Shown: positions 31,758-40,654 of the stretch, piece by piece | Position numbering within the stretch: position 1 is the stretch's first letter | Layout of the letters: every line of letters starts with the position of its first letter | Assembly (NCBI RefSeq): GCF_040549465.1 | Contig: NZ_JBEPTL010000009.1 | Location: 1-64,000, forward strand | Source: Lacisediminihabitans sp040549465 | Lineage (GTDB): Bacteria > Actinomycetota > Actinomycetes > Actinomycetales > Microbacteriaceae | DNA length: 64,000 nucleotides | Direction of reading: 5' to 3' | Notes under the pieces: generated by a model | Told to the model about the DNA's origin: nothing | The model's database searches: none | The model's input: only the letters and a program-made list of their open reading frames with translations | Position numbers and translations under genes: made by a program

Positions 31758-33233
31758 ATGACGACACTCCGCGGCAAAGCTGGCGCGATCACCTTCGGCC
31801 TCATCGGTTATCTCTTCCTCGTCGAGATCGTCAGCGGGATTCTGCAGGGCTACTACGTTCCGCTGATCAGCGACCTGGTGAAATACCTGCACATCAAGGA
31901 TGCCGACTTCAACTGGTTCGAGGCCGCTCAATTGCTTCTCTCGGCGCTGGTGGTGCCGGTGCTGGCCAAGCTCGGCGACATGTTCGGGCACAAGCGCATC
32001 CTGCTCATCTCCACGGTGCTCACGGCGCTCGCCAGCTGGGGTCTCGTCTTCGCCGACAACTTCGCGCTCTTTCTCATCGCCTGGGCGCTGCAGGGTTTCT
32101 ACGTCGTCTGGCTGCCGCTTGAGGTCGCGCTCATCTTCGATCGTGGACGTCGCACCGGCCGTGGCGCCTCCCAGACCCGACGGGCTGCTGGGTTCCTCGT
32201 CGTCGCCCTCGAAGCTGGGGCGATCGTGGGAGCGCTCCTCGGCGGACGGGTCTTCGGATGGCTCGGCCAGAATGTTCCCCTCACCCTCGCGGTCCCGGCC
32301 ATCGCCGTCACGCTCGCGTTCTTCGTGATCCTCTTCGGCGTACCGGAGTCGACGCCGATGCGCGGACGTTCCCTCGACATCGTCGGCTTCAGCATCCTCA
32401 CCATCGGACTGCTGTTGATCACCTCCGGTCTCACCTTCCTGCGGCTCAACGGGCTCGGCGCGTGGTGGGTCTACATCCTGATCGTCGCAGGGTTGCTGGT
32501 CTTCATCCCCTTCGGCATCTACGAGCTGAAACAGAAGGATCCGGCCATCGACCTGCGCGTCCTTCGGCAACCCAACATGTGGCCTGTGCAACTCACCGCG
32601 GGCCTCATCGGCATCAGCCTGCTCGGAGCGCAGGCACCGCTCAGTGCCTACGCAGGCACCGCGCGGAGCAACGGTTACGGCCTCGGACTCGACTCCGGCG
32701 ACCGCTCGACACTGATCGGCGTCTACCTGATCTCGATGATCGCGGGGGCTCTCCTCTTCCCGCTGATCTCCAAATGGAGGTCGCCACGCGTGGCCCTGAT
32801 CATCGCGGCCTTCTTCGTTGCGATCGGATTCCTACTCTTCCTGCCGTTCCACCTCGAGACCTGGCAGGTCTTCATGAACATGTTCATCGTCGGGCTCGGA
32901 TCGGGCGCGCTCGTCGGGGCACTGCCCGCCGCGGCTGCGGCCGCCGCTCCGAAAGAGCAGACCGGTATCGCGACCGGACTCACCAACACCACCAAAACCA
33001 TCGGCGGCTCATTTGCCTCGGCCATCTTCGGCATCGTGCTGGCCATGGGCGTGGTCACTGCCACTGCGAGCACCGCCTCGAGCCTCAGCGGATATCTGAC
33101 AGTCTGGATCATCTGCGGAGCGGGCGCGCTCGCCGCCGCGGTACTGCTCTTCTTCGTGCCGAAGCTCGCTTTCGCCGATGTGGTCGAGCCGGAGACGGAG
33201 GCCCCGGTTTCTTCCTCCGAGCCTCAGGCCTGA
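31758..33233 (+). CDS. MFS transporter
   Basis: This 491-residue, many-helix membrane protein has MFS family signs: the loop LAKLGDMFGHKRILLISTVL between helices 2 and 3 (G-x-x-x-D-x-x-G-x-(K/R)-x), an Arg/Asp-containing helix 4 region LEVALIFDRGRRTGRGASQT, and about 12-14 hydrophobic segments. The substrate is unknown; the DHA2-type exporter arrangement suggests efflux. The M20 amidohydrolase starts ten bases after the stop, so they may be co-transcribed, linking transport with hydrolysis of an amide compound. Confidence 0.88.
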   Translation: MTTLRGKAGAITFGLIGYLFLVEIVSGILQGYYVPLISDLVKYLHIKDADFNWFEAAQLLLSALVVPVLAKLGDMFGHKRILLISTVLTALASWGLVFADNFALFLIAWALQGFYVVWLPLEVALIFDRGRRTGRGASQTRRAAGFLVVALEAGAIVGALLGGRVFGWLGQNVPLTLAVPAIAVTLAFFVILFGVPESTPMRGRSLDIVGFSILTIGLLLITSGLTFLRLNGLGAWWVYILIVAGLLVFIPFGIYELKQKDPAIDLRVLRQPNMWPVQLTAGLIGISLLGAQAPLSAYAGTARSNGYGLGLDSGDRSTLIGVYLISMIAGALLFPLISKWRSPRVALIIAAFFVAIGFLLFLPFHLETWQVFMNMFIVGLGSGALVGALPAAAAAAAPKEQTGIATGLTNTTKTIGGSFASAIFGIVLAMGVVTATASTASSLSGYLTVWIICGAGALAAAVLLFFVPKLAFADVVEPETEAPVSSSEPQA

Positions 33234-33243
33234 GACTGGACTC

Positions 33244-34479
33244 ATGGATCTGCGTGAGTTGGCCGGCGAGGCTGCGAAATACCGTGACGTGCTGCGAGGG
33301 GTTCGCCGCGACATCCACCGGCAGCCCGAATTGGGGCTCCAGCTGCCGAATACGCTTCAGCGAGTTCTGGCCTCGATCAGCGAACTCGGACTCGAAACTC
33401 ACCTCTCCGACACCATCTCATCGGCGGTGCTGCGTATCACCGGTGATCTGCCAGGACCGACTGTCGTGCTGCGCGCTGACCTCGACGCGCTCGCCCTGCA
33501 GGAAGACACCGGCGAGGAGTTCAGCTCGGAGATCCCGAACCGGATGCACGCCTGCGGCCACGACCTGCACGCCGCGATCGGCGTCGGCGCCATCCACCTC
33601 CTCCAGACGCACAGAGACCAGTTGGCGGGTGAAGTGCTCTTCCTGTTCCAGCCCGGCGAGGAGGGCGACAACGGCGCCGACCTGATGCTGGAGGAGGGCG
33701 CACTCGACCTGGCGAGCGGCGACCTCGTCGGCTCCTACGCGCTGCACGTGACGACGTCTATGCCGCTCGGCGTCTTCGCGACCCGGCCAGGCGCACTCAT
33801 GGCCGGTTCTGCGACCCTCGATGTCACGGTGCGTGGCGCGGGCGGTCACGGCTCGGCGCCGCAACTCGCACTGGACCCCAACCAGGCCCTGGCCGAAATC
33901 ATCACCGGCCTGCAGACGATGGTCACCCGCCGCTTCAGCGCCTTCGATCCGGTGATCATCACCGTCGGTTGGATTCGCGGTGGCCAGGAGGGCACGAACA
34001 ACGTCATCCCGAACACCTCGTCGTTCGGGGCGACTGTGCGCACCTTCTCCCACGAGAGCCTCGCGGATGTCGAACGCTTCAGCCGCGAACTCGTCGAGGG
34101 GATCGCCGCAGCTCACGGTCTCACTGCCGACGTGACCTTCCTTTCGGTGACCGAGCCGGTCATCAACGACGCGGAACACGTCGCGCGCGCCGAGGCTGTA
34201 GCCACCGGCATGTTCGGTGCGGAGCGATTCATGACCATGCCGACCCCGATTGGCGGCGCGGAGGACTTCGCGGCGATCCTGCGTGCGGTGCCGGGCAGCT
34301 TCGTCTTCGTCGGTGCCTGCCCGCCCGAGCTCGACCCGCGCACCGCACCCTACAACCACTCCAACCTCGCACGCTTCGACGACAGCGTGCTGCCGGATGC
34401 AGCGGCTTACCTCGCCGCGCTGGCCTTCGCCCGCCTCGACGAGGCGTCCCGCGCGGGGACGACTAGGCCTTCGGTCTGA
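33244..34479 (+). CDS. M20-family amidohydrolase (aminoacylase/IAA-amino-acid hydrolase-like)
   Basis: This 411-residue metallopeptidase-fold enzyme has RRDIHRQPELGLQLPNT at the N-terminus, LRADLDALALQEDT (metal-binding Asp), MHACGHDLHAAIGVGA (metal His/Cys), LFLFQPGEEGDNGADLMLEE (catalytic Glu), the dimerisation domain RGAGGHGSAPQLALDPN and the C-terminal GGAEDFAAIL. Members hydrolyse N-acyl or N-carbamoyl amino acids and auxin conjugates. ATG 33244 lies ten bases after the MFS stop. Its end overlaps the stop of the convergent SDR gene by 17 bases. Confidence 0.93.
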   Translation: MDLRELAGEAAKYRDVLRGVRRDIHRQPELGLQLPNTLQRVLASISELGLETHLSDTISSAVLRITGDLPGPTVVLRADLDALALQEDTGEEFSSEIPNRMHACGHDLHAAIGVGAIHLLQTHRDQLAGEVLFLFQPGEEGDNGADLMLEEGALDLASGDLVGSYALHVTTSMPLGVFATRPGALMAGSATLDVTVRGAGGHGSAPQLALDPNQALAEIITGLQTMVTRRFSAFDPVIITVGWIRGGQEGTNNVIPNTSSFGATVRTFSHESLADVERFSRELVEGIAAAHGLTADVTFLSVTEPVINDAEHVARAEAVATGMFGAERFMTMPTPIGGAEDFAAILRAVPGSFVFVGACPPELDPRTAPYNHSNLARFDDSVLPDAAAYLAALAFARLDEASRAGTTRPSV

Positions 34480-35239
34480 GCTCGCCTCGCACCAGTTTGT
34501 GCGGCGCAGCCTGGGCCACCGGCTTGATCGTGACCAGGTCGAGGTTCACGTGCCCGGGCAGCTCGATCGTGTGCACGATGCTCTCCGCCACATCCTCTGC
34601 CGAGAGCGGATTCGGGATGCCGTCATAGATCGCGTCGACCCGCTCCTGATCGCCGCCCAGACGGACCAAGGAGAACTCTTCGGTCTTCACCATGCCCGGC
34701 GCGAGTTCGAGCACGCGGATCGGCTCTCCGGCGAGCTCGAGTCGCAGTACGGCGACGAGAGCGTGCTCGGCAAACTTGGCGGCGTTGTATCCCCCGCCGC
34801 CCTCGTAGGCGACGTGTCCCGCGATCGAGGTGACAGTGAGGATGTCGGCGTGGCCGTCATCCTCCGATGCGGCGCGCAGTAACGGGAGCAGCGCGCTCGT
34901 CACCCGCTTCACGGCGACGACGTTGATGTCGTACATCCGCATCCAGTCGTCGGCGGAACTCTCCTCGACCGAGGCGAGACCGAAGGCTCCCCCTGCGTTG
35001 TTCACCAGGGCATGGATCGGCCCCAGATCGGCGAGGTAGTCGCGCAAGGCATCCACCTCGGCCTGGTCGGTGAGGTCGGCGGCGAAGACATCCGCGCCGG
35101 TCTCGGCGGCGAGCGCCTCGAGCCTGCCGGCGCGGCGAGCGACGCCCACCACATCCCAGCCCCGCTGGCGGAAGAGCCGCACGGTCGCCGCTCCGATTCC
35201 CGAACTCGCCCCGGTCACGACGACACGCCTTGCTCCCAC
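34463..35239 (-). CDS. Short-chain dehydrogenase (serine dehydrogenase/YdfG-like)
   Basis: This is a 258-residue SDR: VVVTGASSGIGAATVRLFRQ, VVGVARRAGRLEALAAETGA, ALVNNAGGAFGLASVEESSA, the Ser motif TVTSIAGHVAYEGGGGYNAA with Tyr-x3-Lys (YNAAKFAEHAL), and ELAPGMVKTEEFS. This matches the 3-hydroxy acid/serine dehydrogenase subgroup. GTG 35239 is preferred because TGAGGGAG lies six bases upstream. An ATG at 35266 lacks a ribosome site and would lie in the short 5' leader of a TACGGT promoter. It converges on and overlaps the M20 gene. Confidence 0.87.
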   Translation of the reverse strand: MGARRVVVTGASSGIGAATVRLFRQRGWDVVGVARRAGRLEALAAETGADVFAADLTDQAEVDALRDYLADLGPIHALVNNAGGAFGLASVEESSADDWMRMYDINVVAVKRVTSALLPLLRAASEDDGHADILTVTSIAGHVAYEGGGGYNAAKFAEHALVAVLRLELAGEPIRVLELAPGMVKTEEFSLVRLGGDQERVDAIYDGIPNPLSAEDVAESIVHTIELPGHVNLDLVTIKPVAQAAPHKLVRGELRPKA

Positions 35240-35293
35240 GTTCCACTCCCTCAGTCCAGTCTGCATCAACCGTAGCGCGGCTATGGTGGACGC

Positions 35294-35374
35294 GTGACGA
35301 CCCTGCCCGCAGCCCAGAATGCGATCACGAATAGACCCGACCGGTTCACGACGCAGCTGACTAGTGCAGGTTGA
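35294..35374 (+). other. Possible 26-residue leaderless ORF
   Basis: GTG 35294 is preceded by TATGGT ending six bases upstream, the same spacing as the real leaderless genes here. The frame encodes TTLPAAQNAITNRPDRFTTQ followed by LTSAG and TGA. The end overlaps the last codons of the DHA2 gene on the other strand. It could be a short peptide, the 5' end of a deleted gene, or chance. Confidence 0.25.
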
Positions 35375-36923
35375 CCCGCTTCGGCAGCGTGAAGACGAGC
35401 GCGAGGGATACCACCGCGAAGATTGCGCTGACGAGAAGCGCCATCGTCGCCGCATCACCGAAGTGAGTGGCGAGCGATGCCTTCGAGATCGCCTTGGCCG
35501 CCAGTTCCGGCGAGTTGTACAACCCGTCCTTCATCGCAGCGGCGACTTTGGTGGAGACCTCGCCCTTCAGTCCGTTGAGGTTGGCGATGCCGAACAGCAC
35601 GCTGCTGACCACGGCGATACCGATCGCGCTGCCGATGCGCTGCATGGTGCCGATGACGCCGCTGGCCGCACCGGCTTCCGAACGATCGACGGTGGCGACG
35701 ATGAAGCGCGCATTCGGTGCGATGAACAGGCCGTTACCGAAGCCTGCAACGACGAGTGGTGCCAGCAGGATCCAGTTGTTGAGGTCGGTCGGTGCCACAT
35801 TGAGCAGGATCAACCACAGTCCGACCAACCCCACCGTCACCATGGCCGTGCCCAGCACGAGCACCGTTCGACCGAGTTTCTGCGCGAGGCGGTCGCTCAG
35901 GGATGCGCTGATGATATTGCTGATGGCGAAGGGGATCGACACCAGGCCCGATTCCAGCGCCGTATGCCCGAGACCGGCCTGCCACAGTAGTGAGATCGTG
36001 AAGAAGATGCTCGTAAAGGCCGCGAAGTAGACAAGCGCGAGGATGGTGCCCCCGGTGAAGGCCGGGTGCGAGAACAGGTGCGGCGGCACCAGCGGCGACG
36101 AACCGCGTGCTGCAAGGAACCGCTCCCAGAGAGCGAACAGCACGAGCAGGACCACACCGCCGGCGAGCGACAGGTAGGTCCACAGCGGCCAGCCCTGATC
36201 CTGTCCCTGGATTAGTGGAACGAGGATCGCGACCAGGGCGCCCGCGAGCAGAATGAGGCCGACGACGTCCATCGTGGCCTTCTGCCCTGCGACAACCCTG
36301 GGCAGCACGATGGCTGCGGCGACCAGCGCGATGGCACCGATCGGTATGTTGACGAAGAAGATGTAGCGCCATCCATTGCTCTCACCGAATGCCTGGATGA
36401 TGAGGCCACCCACCACCGGCCCCGCCGCCGAGGAGACGCCGAGGACCGCACCCATGATGCCGAAGGCCTTCCCCCGTTTCATCGGCGGGAAGAGCAATTG
36501 GATAAATGCCGTCACCGGCGGGAAGAAGATTCCGCCACCGAGGCCCTGCACGACCCTGGCCACGATCAGCTGGGTCGGGTCGTGGGCGAAACCTGCCGCA
36601 AGACTCGCTGCGGTGAAGATCGCGAGACCGGTGAAGAAGACCCACTTGTGACCGAAACGGTCACCGATGCGGCCGGCAGGAATGAGTACGAGGCCGAAGG
36701 CGAGTGCGTATCCGGAGATGATCCAGGCGAGGGTCGCTTCGTCGGCATGGATGCTGTCGCGAATCGTCGGCAGTGCGACGTTCACGATGGTGGTGTCGAG
36801 CAGCGACATAAACATGCCGATAAGCAACACCGCCAGTGTTCCCCATGCCCGCTTGTCGGTGACGCCCTCTGGGGCCACCCACGCGGGTGCTTGCCCCACC
36901 CTGGCCTGTGCCTGATCGCTCAT
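35361..36923 (-). CDS. MFS exporter, DHA2 (EmrB/QacA) type
   Basis: This 520-residue drug:H+ antiporter-2 family protein has about 14 helices. The key signs are SLLDTTIVNVALPTIRDSIH (motif D1), AGRIGDRFGHKWVFFTGLAI (motif A), VVQGLGGGIFFPPV, and GAVLGVSSAAGPVVGGLI (motif C of exporters). The start ATG 36923 shares one base with the stop of the upstream padR gene (TAATG), so the pair is translationally coupled. PadR repressors typically sense toxic phenolics or antibiotics and control exporters like this. Substrate unknown. Confidence 0.93.
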   Translation of the reverse strand: MSDQAQARVGQAPAWVAPEGVTDKRAWGTLAVLLIGMFMSLLDTTIVNVALPTIRDSIHADEATLAWIISGYALAFGLVLIPAGRIGDRFGHKWVFFTGLAIFTAASLAAGFAHDPTQLIVARVVQGLGGGIFFPPVTAFIQLLFPPMKRGKAFGIMGAVLGVSSAAGPVVGGLIIQAFGESNGWRYIFFVNIPIGAIALVAAAIVLPRVVAGQKATMDVVGLILLAGALVAILVPLIQGQDQGWPLWTYLSLAGGVVLLVLFALWERFLAARGSSPLVPPHLFSHPAFTGGTILALVYFAAFTSIFFTISLLWQAGLGHTALESGLVSIPFAISNIISASLSDRLAQKLGRTVLVLGTAMVTVGLVGLWLILLNVAPTDLNNWILLAPLVVAGFGNGLFIAPNARFIVATVDRSEAGAASGVIGTMQRIGSAIGIAVVSSVLFGIANLNGLKGEVSTKVAAAMKDGLYNSPELAAKAISKASLATHFGDAATMALLVSAIFAVVSLALVFTLPKRVNLH

Positions 36924-37495
36924 TAGTCGTGTCCTTTCGTGGACAATTCTTTTTCGTCGGTGATGATGTCGGGAAGTGCGGTGAGAAGTTCTTCGTGCCA
37001 GGCGACCTCGCCACGCCAGCGCGAGAGTTGATGCCGCATCGACCAAACCTCAGCGACCGACAGGTATTTGTCGACCTCTTCGAGGTGAGTGGTGTACTCC
37101 TCGAGATGGGTACGCAGTCGTGCGAGACGTTCCTCGATGATGACCGGCAGTTCGTCGAGCCCCTCAGGGTCGAGCCTGGCGAGTGCGAGGTCGACAGGGT
37201 CGGGCTTGATCACGATTTCGACGAGGCCTTGCCTGCGCAAATCGTGGAGTGCGATACGCCCGGCGTCGCTGATGCGGTACACCTGGCGTTCCGGATAGTT
37301 GCCCTGCCTCTCGACCCGGTCTTCGACGATGAGTCCTTCAGCGGCGAGCCGTTTCATCGCCCCGTAGACGGCGCTCGCGGCGAAGTCCGTCCACAGGTCG
37401 ATGTGCTCTTCTTCGGCGAGCAGCAGCAGACCATGACCGTGCATGGGGCCCCGCTGGTCGAGTGAGCCGAGAATGAAGAGACGAATGGATGACAC
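36923..37495 (-). CDS. PadR-family transcriptional regulator
   Basis: This 190-residue protein has the PadR winged HTH (residues about 5-80: RLFILGSLDQRGPMHGHGLL and ASAVYGAMKRLAAEGLIVED) followed by the helical dimerisation (Vir_act_alpha_C-like) domain with RLRTHLEEYTTHLEEVDKYL. It begins at GTG and is co-transcribed with the DHA2 exporter by TAATG. A TTGACA hexamer on the minus strand (37525-37530) could be its -35. The inducer is unknown. Confidence 0.93.
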   Translation of the reverse strand: MSSIRLFILGSLDQRGPMHGHGLLLLAEEEHIDLWTDFAASAVYGAMKRLAAEGLIVEDRVERQGNYPERQVYRISDAGRIALHDLRRQGLVEIVIKPDPVDLALARLDPEGLDELPVIIEERLARLRTHLEEYTTHLEEVDKYLSVAEVWSMRHQLSRWRGEVAWHEELLTALPDIITDEKELSTKGHD

Positions 37496-37583
37496 GCGAC
37501 TACTCTTGCATGACTAGTTCTGTGTGTCAACCTGCCATTACGCCATATGTCAGTGCGCCATTGCCTCTCGCAGGTCCGCTGCC

Positions 37584-37601
37584 TAGGCTCGTTTGAACGA
37601 G
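37584..37601 (+). promoter_or_regulatory. metY promoter -10 (TAGGCT) with overlapping palindrome
   Basis: TAGGCT (37584-37589) overlaps CTCGTT-TG-AACGAG (37588-37601), a 6-base inverted repeat at the likely transcription start. The position fits a repressor operator for methionine biosynthesis; the regulator is not identified. Confidence 0.45.
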
Positions 37602-37647
37602 GGCGAACGCCCCGCCCGCACCCGATTTTCACGAGGAGAACCACGCC

Positions 37648-38976
37648 ATGAGCGATGCCGCTGCAACCTGGAAGTTCGAAACCAAGCAGATCCACTCCGG
37701 CGCTTCTCCCGACCCGGTCACCAATGCCCGCGCCACCCCGATCTACCAGACCACCTCCTATGTGTTCAACGACGCCGACCATGCCAAGAATCTCTTCGCA
37801 CTGGCCGAATTCGGCAATATCTACACCCGCATCCAGAACCCGACGCAGAACGTCGTCGAGGAGCGCGTGGCGGCGCTCGAGGGCGGCACTGCGGCCCTGC
37901 TGGTGGCATCCGGCCAGTCGGCCTCCACCTTCGCCGTGCTCAACATCGCCCAGGCCGGCGACCACATCGTCTCCTCCTCGTCGATCTACGGAGGTACCTA
38001 CAACCTCTTCAAGTACACGCTGGCGAAGCTCGGCATCGAGACAACCTTCGTCGAGAACCAGGACGACCCTGCAGAGTGGGCACGCGCGGTACGCCCCAAC
38101 ACCAAGCTCTTCTTCGCCGAGACCATCGGCAACCCCAAGATCAACATCCTCGATATCACGAGCGTTTCGGATGTCGCGCACCAAAACGGTGTCCCGTTGA
38201 TCGTCGACAACACCATCGCCACCCCGTATTTGATCCGTCCGTTCGAGCACGGAGCGGACATCATCGTGCACTCGGCCACCAAGTTCCTCGGCGGCCACGG
38301 AACAGTCATCGGCGGGGTGATCGTCGATGGCGGCAAGTTCGAGTGGTCGAAGAACGTCGAGAAGTTCCCCGGCCTCACCGAGCCCGACCCTTCGTACCAC
38401 GGCGCGAGCTACACCACGGTGCTCGGCGACGGCATCGCCTACATCATCAAGGCCCGCGTGCAGTTGCTGCGCGACCTCGGCTCCTCCATCGCCCCGGCGA
38501 GCGCCTGGCAGCTGATCCAGGGCATCGAGACGCTGAGCCTGCGCATCGAGCGCCACGTGCAGAACGCCCAGGCCGTGGCCGAATGGCTCGACAACCATGA
38601 GGATGTCGCCTCGGTCAACTACTCTGGGCTCCCCTCGAGCCCGTGGTACGCCAAGGCCAACGAGTACGCGCCCAAGGGTGTCGGCGCCGTGCTGTCCTTC
38701 GAGTTGAAGGGCGGTGTGGATGCCGGGCGCGCCCTGGTCAACAACGTGACGCTGTTCAGCCACCTGGCCAACATCGGTGATGTGCGGAGCCTGATCATCC
38801 ATCCCGCATCGACCACGCACTCGCAGCTCACTCCCGAGCAGCAGCTCACCTCCGGTGTCACGCCGGGTCTGGTGCGTCTCTCGGTCGGCCTCGAGAACAT
38901 CGACGACATCCTCGCCGACCTGAGCTCCGGTCTCGCCGCCGCGCAGCGGGTCACAAGAACGTCGCAAGGCGCCTAG
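37648..38976 (+). CDS. metY: O-acetylhomoserine aminocarboxypropyltransferase (sulfhydrylase)
   Basis: This 442-residue PLP enzyme of the Cys/Met metabolism family has the long MetY length. PIYQTTSYVFNDADHAKNLF and YTRIQNPTQNVVEERVAALE give the substrate pocket (YxR). The PLP Lys lies in IIVHSATKFLGGHGTVIGGV. The C-terminal LSVGLENIDDILADL is typical. It converts O-acetylhomoserine and sulfide into homocysteine and acetate. GAGGAGAA precedes ATG. metX, which makes its substrate, lies 3.4 kb downstream; the pair is commonly adjacent in relatives, and an efflux-type operon lies between them here. Confidence 0.95.
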   Translation: MSDAAATWKFETKQIHSGASPDPVTNARATPIYQTTSYVFNDADHAKNLFALAEFGNIYTRIQNPTQNVVEERVAALEGGTAALLVASGQSASTFAVLNIAQAGDHIVSSSSIYGGTYNLFKYTLAKLGIETTFVENQDDPAEWARAVRPNTKLFFAETIGNPKINILDITSVSDVAHQNGVPLIVDNTIATPYLIRPFEHGADIIVHSATKFLGGHGTVIGGVIVDGGKFEWSKNVEKFPGLTEPDPSYHGASYTTVLGDGIAYIIKARVQLLRDLGSSIAPASAWQLIQGIETLSLRIERHVQNAQAVAEWLDNHEDVASVNYSGLPSSPWYAKANEYAPKGVGAVLSFELKGGVDAGRALVNNVTLFSHLANIGDVRSLIIHPASTTHSQLTPEQQLTSGVTPGLVRLSVGLENIDDILADLSSGLAAAQRVTRTSQGA

Positions 38977-39021
38977 CTCCGCACCACCGGGCACCACCGG
39001 GCCCCACTAGGAGGGCAGTGC

Positions 39022-39027
39022 TAGCGT
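39022..39027 (+). promoter_or_regulatory. -10 box TAGCGT of the lipoprotein/efflux operon
   Basis: TAGCGT ends six bases before ATG 39034. A tandem 10-base repeat GCACCACCGG lies just upstream (38981-39000). Confidence 0.5.
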
Positions 39028-39033
39028 CATCGC

Positions 39034-39555
39034 ATGCGAAGGTTTCTCGCGATTTCCGCGTCAATGTTGACGCTGCTCTTTGTCGTGGGCTGCTCGCAGT
39101 CATCGGTGTCAGATAAACCGAGGTCTTCCCAGCCGCTGTGGGGTCTGGAGATTCCGGCAGGCACGAAGATGGCTTCCGCGCAGCGGTCCGCCTTGGCGGA
39201 CGGCAAGGTCACGAGCGCCGAGTATCACGAAGGCTTTCGTCGATTCTCCGCGTGCCTGGCCAAAGGCGGATATACCGTCATGGCTCTACCCGACAAGAAC
39301 GAAGTTCTCCAATATGGAGTTCCCGCCGAAGCGGGCGATCTGTACGAGAAGTGTCTTAGCCGAGAGTTCGAGTGGGTGGAAACGGTTTGGCAGCTCAGCC
39401 GCGCTGATACGTCCAACCAGGCGAAGGCCTATGCAGTGTGCCTGAAAGAAAAAGGAATCACGCCGAAGAAGACCGAAGATGCCAAATACGCCCAGTTGGA
39501 GGCGGCGCACATCGATCCTTCGGACTGCTACGTTAGGCTCTACCCGCATGGTTAG
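39034..39555 (+). CDS. Secreted lipoprotein of unknown function
   Basis: This 173-residue protein has a lipoprotein signal (MRRFLAISASMLTLLFVVGC) with lipobox VVGC at residues 17-20. The mature part has four Cys (SACLAKGG, YEKCLSREFE, AVCLKEKGI, PSDCYVRL), consistent with two disulfides outside the membrane. Helix-forming segments resemble small actinobacterial lipoproteins with paired Cys, but I cannot name the family. It is the first gene of an operon with an adaptor protein (overlap 8 bases), an ABC ATPase and a permease, suggesting a substrate-binding or sensor role on the cell surface. Confidence 0.8.
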   Translation: MRRFLAISASMLTLLFVVGCSQSSVSDKPRSSQPLWGLEIPAGTKMASAQRSALADGKVTSAEYHEGFRRFSACLAKGGYTVMALPDKNEVLQYGVPAEAGDLYEKCLSREFEWVETVWQLSRADTSNQAKAYAVCLKEKGITPKKTEDAKYAQLEAAHIDPSDCYVRLYPHG

Positions 39556-40654
39556 ACGGCCGGGATTCCTCTTCGTCCTGCCCCTCCTCGCACTGTGGAT
39601 CGTGCCAGTGGCGATCTTCGTCCTACTTGTGCCCGCCGCACAAAGCCAGGAAGCGATTAGCCTGCAGCCTGGCGCAGTGCGCACAGTATCGGTTGGTTCG
39701 CGTCTCGACTCCGCAACTCAGGCGGTCGATGTGACGCTGACGGGCCCTCCCCCCGCAGAGGTGAAGTCTGCGGCATCGGGATTGGTCACATCCGTAGATG
39801 TGAAAGCGGGCAGCCCCATCGCTAGCGGTACCAAGCTGGCTTCGGTGAATGGGGTTGCAATCCTCGCATACGCCGCGCCGTCACCGCTGTACCGCGATCT
39901 CGGTGCGGGCATTCGAGGTGCTGATGTCGAGGCGCTCTCCACATATCTGAGGGACATTGGGCTGCTGAGAGCGGGCGATGTCAGCTCGGTTTACGGGCCA
40001 GTTCTCGCCAAAGCGGTTTCTGCATTGGAAAAACGCATCGGAGCCGGCGTGGATGGGGTGTTCCAAGTCGGCTTCGTCGCGTGGGTGCCCCCCGGAACAG
40101 CGGCGGTGGGAACGGTGAAGGTGAGCGTTGGCGACAGCCTGGCCGCAGGCGCGGCACTCGTGCTTGGCGGCGGTGCATCGACATCAGTCACGTTTGTCCG
40201 TACCGGCGACACGGGCGGGCGCCCGGTAGCTCCGAAGGGTGTACTTCGCCTTCGTTCCGGAAAAGCGCAGGTCGACTTCGCGTCCCTCACGCTCACCGCC
40301 GACGAGGGGGGAAGCATCCAGGCTTTCCTCACTGCTGCCGTCACCGCCGGTGGCGTCACCGCCAAGCAGACAACGGCGGACACTGGGACGATCACCTATA
40401 CGGGCGCTATCCTTTCGGCTGCCGCACCCTCGAAAGTTGCCGTTGTACCGAGTAGTGCGCTCTACGCGACCGCGGGTGGCCACACATGTGTCTTCACCGC
40501 ATCGCGGGCTGGCTTCAGGGCGGTGACCCTTCCGCACCCCGAGCTCATCACCGGCGAACTCGGTTCCGTATCGGTACCGTCATCCCTCGTCGGCAAGTCC
40601 GTTGTGCGCGATCCGACGGCGCTCTCCTCGAAGGCACTTCGGTCGTGCAAATAG
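39548..40654 (+). CDS. Efflux periplasmic-adaptor-like protein with peptidoglycan-binding-type domain
   Basis: From ATG 39548 the protein is 368 residues. It has a signal anchor (residues about 6-31: GFLFVLPLLALWIVPVAIFV), a beta-barrel/lipoyl-like part (KSAASGLVTSVDVKAGSPIA), and a peptidoglycan-binding-like repeat (GAGIRGADVEALSTYLRDIG to YGPVLAKAVSALEKRIG). A second beta domain is followed by a C-terminal region with two Cys. This is the domain order of actinobacterial MacA/HlyD-like adaptors that couple an ABC transporter to the cell wall. It overlaps the lipoprotein gene by 8 bases and the ATPase gene by 10. Confidence 0.82.
   Translation: MVRRPGFLFVLPLLALWIVPVAIFVLLVPAAQSQEAISLQPGAVRTVSVGSRLDSATQAVDVTLTGPPPAEVKSAASGLVTSVDVKAGSPIASGTKLASVNGVAILAYAAPSPLYRDLGAGIRGADVEALSTYLRDIGLLRAGDVSSVYGPVLAKAVSALEKRIGAGVDGVFQVGFVAWVPPGTAAVGTVKVSVGDSLAAGAALVLGGGASTSVTFVRTGDTGGRPVAPKGVLRLRSGKAQVDFASLTLTADEGGSIQAFLTAAVTAGGVTAKQTTADTGTITYTGAILSAAAPSKVAVVPSSALYATAGGHTCVFTASRAGFRAVTLPHPELITGELGSVSVPSSLVGKSVVRDPTALSSKALRSCK

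Noticed and set aside
37500..37560. Riboswitch upstream of metY
   Set aside because: No SAM-riboswitch-like helices seen; the leader from the TAGGCT promoter is only about 50 bases.
38981..39000. Two tandem GCACCACCGG units as a minisatellite
   Set aside because: Only two copies and no associated element; probably incidental.
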